A DNA stretch of 47,500 bases, taken from contig WBZZ01006987.1 of NCBI GenBank assembly GCA_019918135.1, forward strand, positions 5,001 to 52,500, in the 5' to 3' direction. The notes below the pieces were generated by a model that was not told the DNA's origin, did not search any database, and worked only from the letters and a program-made list of their open reading frames with translations. Origin of the DNA: Paulinella micropora. Taxonomy: Eukaryota; Cercozoa; Imbricatea; Euglyphida; Paulinellidae. Made by a program: the position numbers and the translations under genes. Of the stretch, positions 45,475 to 47,500 are shown piece by piece (position 1 is the first letter of the stretch; each line of letters begins with the position of its first letter).

Positions 45475-45811
45475 AGGTAGCCGTTTTTCTTTCTTTTGTC
45501 TGTCTGTATTTGTTATGAATAGATAGACGAAATAATGAATAACGGCTCTTAGTGGAAAAACACTTCTTGCACCTGAGACGGGAAAGGTGAGGTAAAATGG
45601 ACACTGGGGAAAGTTCAGTCCTTGGACAACTTTTTGCTTTTTGTGTAAAGTAGTCCAGAGAGAAATTCGTAATAAGAGAGATTTTAATGAAATTGTTGTT
45701 TTGAACTTAGAGAGAATAGGTAGCCTCAAAACACAATAACGGCTCTTAGTGTGGTTTCTGTGATGAAACTGCACTGAAGATCCGTGCCAAAGTGCGACCC
45801 TATACTACTAC
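45475..45811 (-). repeat. Right terminal inverted repeat
   Basis: Inverted copy of 24894-25230; the outer end reads CCCTATACTACTAC. Near-identity of the two arms indicates recent insertion, or homogenisation by replication/gene conversion. Confidence 0.93.
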
Positions 45812-46091
45812 CCCTCTTTTTTTAACCTTCCGGGCCTTTTGTATTCTATTAGACCCTTATTGGAGGCTAAATTTTGACAAAAGGCCCAAACTTATTTTTA
45901 TGAATAGTGTACAACTCTGAGGTCAGGACCTTTAACGAACACGAGGTACTACGGAGATTTACTTATAGACAAGTCCGGGCCTGAATCCGTAGGCATAGAG
46001 CACCTTCCTGAGATTTCTCGCGTGGCTACAAGAGACTGGGTACTCGTTGGCTACCTGTGGCGAGGCAGAGCAGCGCAAGTCAGTTAACTGG
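45812..46091. repeat. Remainder of the interrupted palindromic unit, then unique spacer
   Basis: 45812-45900 continues the array unit broken by the PLV (CCTCTTTTTTTAACC, CGGGCCTTTTGTATTCTATT, CCCTTATTGGAGGCTAAATT, AAAAGGCCCA). 45900-46091 is unremarkable unique sequence with no supportable gene. Confidence 0.8.
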
Positions 46092-47021
46092 CTACTCGAG
46101 CACCAAGGGCTGACTATCATCAGTTTCGACAGACACTCTTACGGCGCGCAGACTGATCTTTTGACGGAGGGCAACTGACTCGCGAAACTTGCGCTTCATC
46201 CTTGTCGCGCAGCGGTGAGGGGAGTTGGTGAGGTTGAACAAGGCAAAGGCAAGACAGGCGTAATCCTGCTCGTGTCGGAAACGCTGCTTGACAGCAGATG
46301 ACAATGGCAGATCGTCGGTCGTACCACTGGCATCTACCATCGAGCTGGCATCTCCTTCAAGCTTGTACATTTCGTCTGTGCCTAACACCTCTTTCTCGAT
46401 TACTTCCCGCCAGTACTTGGCATTGGTAGGCCCTTTATCGTCCTTCCACGCCAGCACTGCAGATAGCGCCTCCAGTCCCCACGACTTTCTCTTCCTGTTG
46501 CTGCGGCTGTCCTTCTTTTCCCATCGTACCCAGATCGCTGGCTCGTTGAAGCCGTGCTGCTTCGACTCCTCCTCGGCACAGCGCTGCAGAGCAAGCCACT
46601 TGAGTGTATGACAGACGAACTCCACTTTCCTGCGCTTGGGACTGGGCTCCTCGACTTGCTTGTTGTCTTCTCTGAAGCCCACGATGTCGATATCTTCCTC
46701 CGACTCCTCTGCCGGCTGCCTGCTGGCTGCGGGCATCTCATGCCCGCTGCCGCCTGCTGCTGGCTGTGGCGTCAGTTTCTGTGACTGCAGCTCCACCTTC
46801 ACTTCCACTTCCGCCTCGCCTAGCTGCCTGCTGGCTGCGGGCGTCTCATGCCCGCTGCCGCCTGCTGCTGGCTGTGGCGTCAGTTTCCGTGACTGCAGCT
46901 CCAGCTTGCGTCGCTTGAGACGAGCGGGGTTTCGTAAGTTCTTCTTCCGTCTCTTGCTAGCTGCAGTGGTGTCCATGACTGGGATAGCGACTGTCGACGT
47001 CGGTTCGGTCACTGCTGACAT
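46092..47021 (-). CDS. Unrecognised basic protein with a duplicated internal segment
   Basis: I choose ATG 47021 (MSAVTEPTSTVAIPV); upstream codons to 47321 translate a G-tract and look non-coding. 309 residues. The N-terminus has a basic nuclear-type patch (SKRRKKNLRNPARLKRRKLE). A ~27-residue segment occurs twice (LTPQPAAGGSGHETPAASRQ and its near copy). The C-terminal ~170 residues look folded: LKWLALQRCAEEESKQHGFN, IWVRWEKKDSRSNRKRKSWG, YWREVIEKEVLGTDEMYKLE, ending with a basic helix and a polar tail. No family recognised; the core suggests nucleic-acid binding, which is weak inference. Confidence 0.5.
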   Translation of the reverse strand: MSAVTEPTSTVAIPVMDTTAASKRRKKNLRNPARLKRRKLELQSRKLTPQPAAGGSGHETPAASRQLGEAEVEVKVELQSQKLTPQPAAGGSGHEMPAASRQPAEESEEDIDIVGFREDNKQVEEPSPKRRKVEFVCHTLKWLALQRCAEEESKQHGFNEPAIWVRWEKKDSRSNRKRKSWGLEALSAVLAWKDDKGPTNAKYWREVIEKEVLGTDEMYKLEGDASSMVDASGTTDDLPLSSAVKQRFRHEQDYACLAFALFNLTNSPHRCATRMKRKFRESVALRQKISLRAVRVSVETDDSQPLVLE

Positions 47022-47500
47022 GGCTGAGGGGGGGTGCTCCTGGTGTGTCTTGGGTGAAGGCACTGCTCTGAATTGTGAGGGGCGCCTCGGGTGCGTGGCC
47101 ACGGGCGCGGGGCGCGTGTGGTGGGGGGGGGACGCCCCCGTGACCACGGGCGAGCGGGGGGGGGGGGGGGGGCAGCACACCGCGCTGTGGGCCCGGCTCC
47201 ACCACCAAATTTTTTTATTGCAGATTCTGATAGCGCGTGGCCTGAACAGTCGAATGTCATTTTTCCAGACTTGAAAGGACCACGATCGAATGCAGGGGAA
47301 AGCAGCAAAGTTTGGTCGCAAAAAAAACCCAGAATCCTCACACCTGAAAAATCATGTGTTTCCTGCCACCCTACGCCACCGACGTGATACGGCCGAACAT
47401 GCAACATACAGGAACATTTCGGCATTGCCAAAATCGCCCCACTATTGCCTTTTTGCACAGGTGGCACCTGTGATCACAAAAATGCACATAACCCCGCTGG
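47022..47500. other. Window-end region with G-tract, no supportable gene
   Basis: Contains a long G run (about 47157-47172), GC-rich sequence, then repeat-like DNA from ~47395: CGGCATTGCCAAAATCGCCC, ATTGCCTTTTTGCACAGG and the palindrome ACAGGTGGCACCTGT. The first piece resembles CGGCATTGCCAAAACACC at ~15403, next to the fold-back array. Confidence 0.5.

Larger units (their letters stand above)
24894..45811. mobile_element. Integrated Polinton-like virus / virophage (~20.9 kb)
   Basis: AT-rich block inside GC-rich DNA, bounded by 337-bp inverted repeats. It encodes the hallmark set of Preplasmiviricota: rve integrase, protein-primed PolB, packaging ATPase, adenain/Ulp1-type protease, penton and major capsid proteins, plus fibre and accessory genes. 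Plus-strand genes in the centre are mostly virion proteins; flanking minus-strand genes are replication/integration functions. Intergenic TGATATTT...AAATATCA elements are confined to it. The repeat unit it interrupts is preserved uninterrupted nearby, so insertion is shown directly. There is no clear 5-6-bp target duplication; at most two or three C bases are shared at the junctions. Several replication/packaging ORFs are interrupted, so autonomy is doubtful as sequenced. Confidence 0.93.

Noticed and set aside
24885..45820. A 5-6-bp target-site duplication at the PLV ends
   Set aside because: Flanks end TTCC on the left and CCCTC on the right; only 2-3 C bases could be duplicated, which cannot be told from a pre-existing C run.

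Overview
The window is a mosaic of two kinds of DNA. A GC-rich background (about 1-24.9 kb and 45.8-47.5 kb) carries many long G or C homopolymer tracts, fold-back repeats and intron-poor ORFs on both strands. An AT-rich block of about 20.9 kb (24,894-45,811) sits inside it, bounded by near-identical 337-bp terminal inverted repeats. The block is an integrated Polinton-like virus/virophage (PLV, Preplasmiviricota). It has an rve integrase, a protein-primed type B DNA polymerase, a packaging ATPase, an Ulp1/adenain-type protease, a single-jelly-roll penton candidate, a double-jelly-roll major capsid protein, a fibre with a peptidase S74 chaperone domain and a GIY-YIG nuclease.

The background is either a protist nuclear genome or a large DNA virus of a protist; I cannot decide which. 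Leucine-rich-repeat fragments with splice-like edges, tandem repeats and many interrupted ORFs favour a nuclear genome. Dense, mostly unrecognised ORFs and a 2OG-Fe(II) oxygenase of the type common in large algal/protist viruses favour a (possibly endogenous) giant virus. Recognisable background genes are a PHYH-like protein, a divergent protein-kinase fold, a Bax-inhibitor-like membrane protein, the 2OG oxygenase and a secreted EGF/sushi/FG-GAP protein. About nine background genes are split by apparent frameshifts or stops, several in homopolymers, so both real decay and assembly error must be considered.

Inside the PLV the order is: left TIR; zinc-finger protein (+); integrase and an acidic coiled-coil protein (-); fibre, membrane protein, small beta protein, ATPase, small basic protein, protease, penton, MCP and a second structural protein (+); then FCS-like zinc protein, small FGKYKG protein, pPolB and GIY-YIG nuclease (-); right TIR. 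The plus block is the morphogenesis module and the outer minus genes are replication/integration functions.

The most unusual finding is a family of structured intergenic elements. Six full copies and two half copies run from a TGATATTT box, whose TGA is usually the stop codon of the upstream gene, to an AAATATCA box, which usually abuts the ATG of the next gene. Between the boxes lie a hairpin, a CATCG...CGATG stem around a variable spacer, and a second hairpin. The stems show compensatory changes between copies, so the folded form looks selected. They may be transcript-processing/termination signals (compare the mimivirus/Sputnik hairpin rule) or recombination boundaries of gene cassettes.

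The PLV interrupts one unit of a tandem palindromic repeat array whose other units preserve the unoccupied target, giving an internal empty-site control. Its TIRs differ at only three positions that I noticed, yet pPolB, ATPase, integrase and fibre ORFs all carry lesions.
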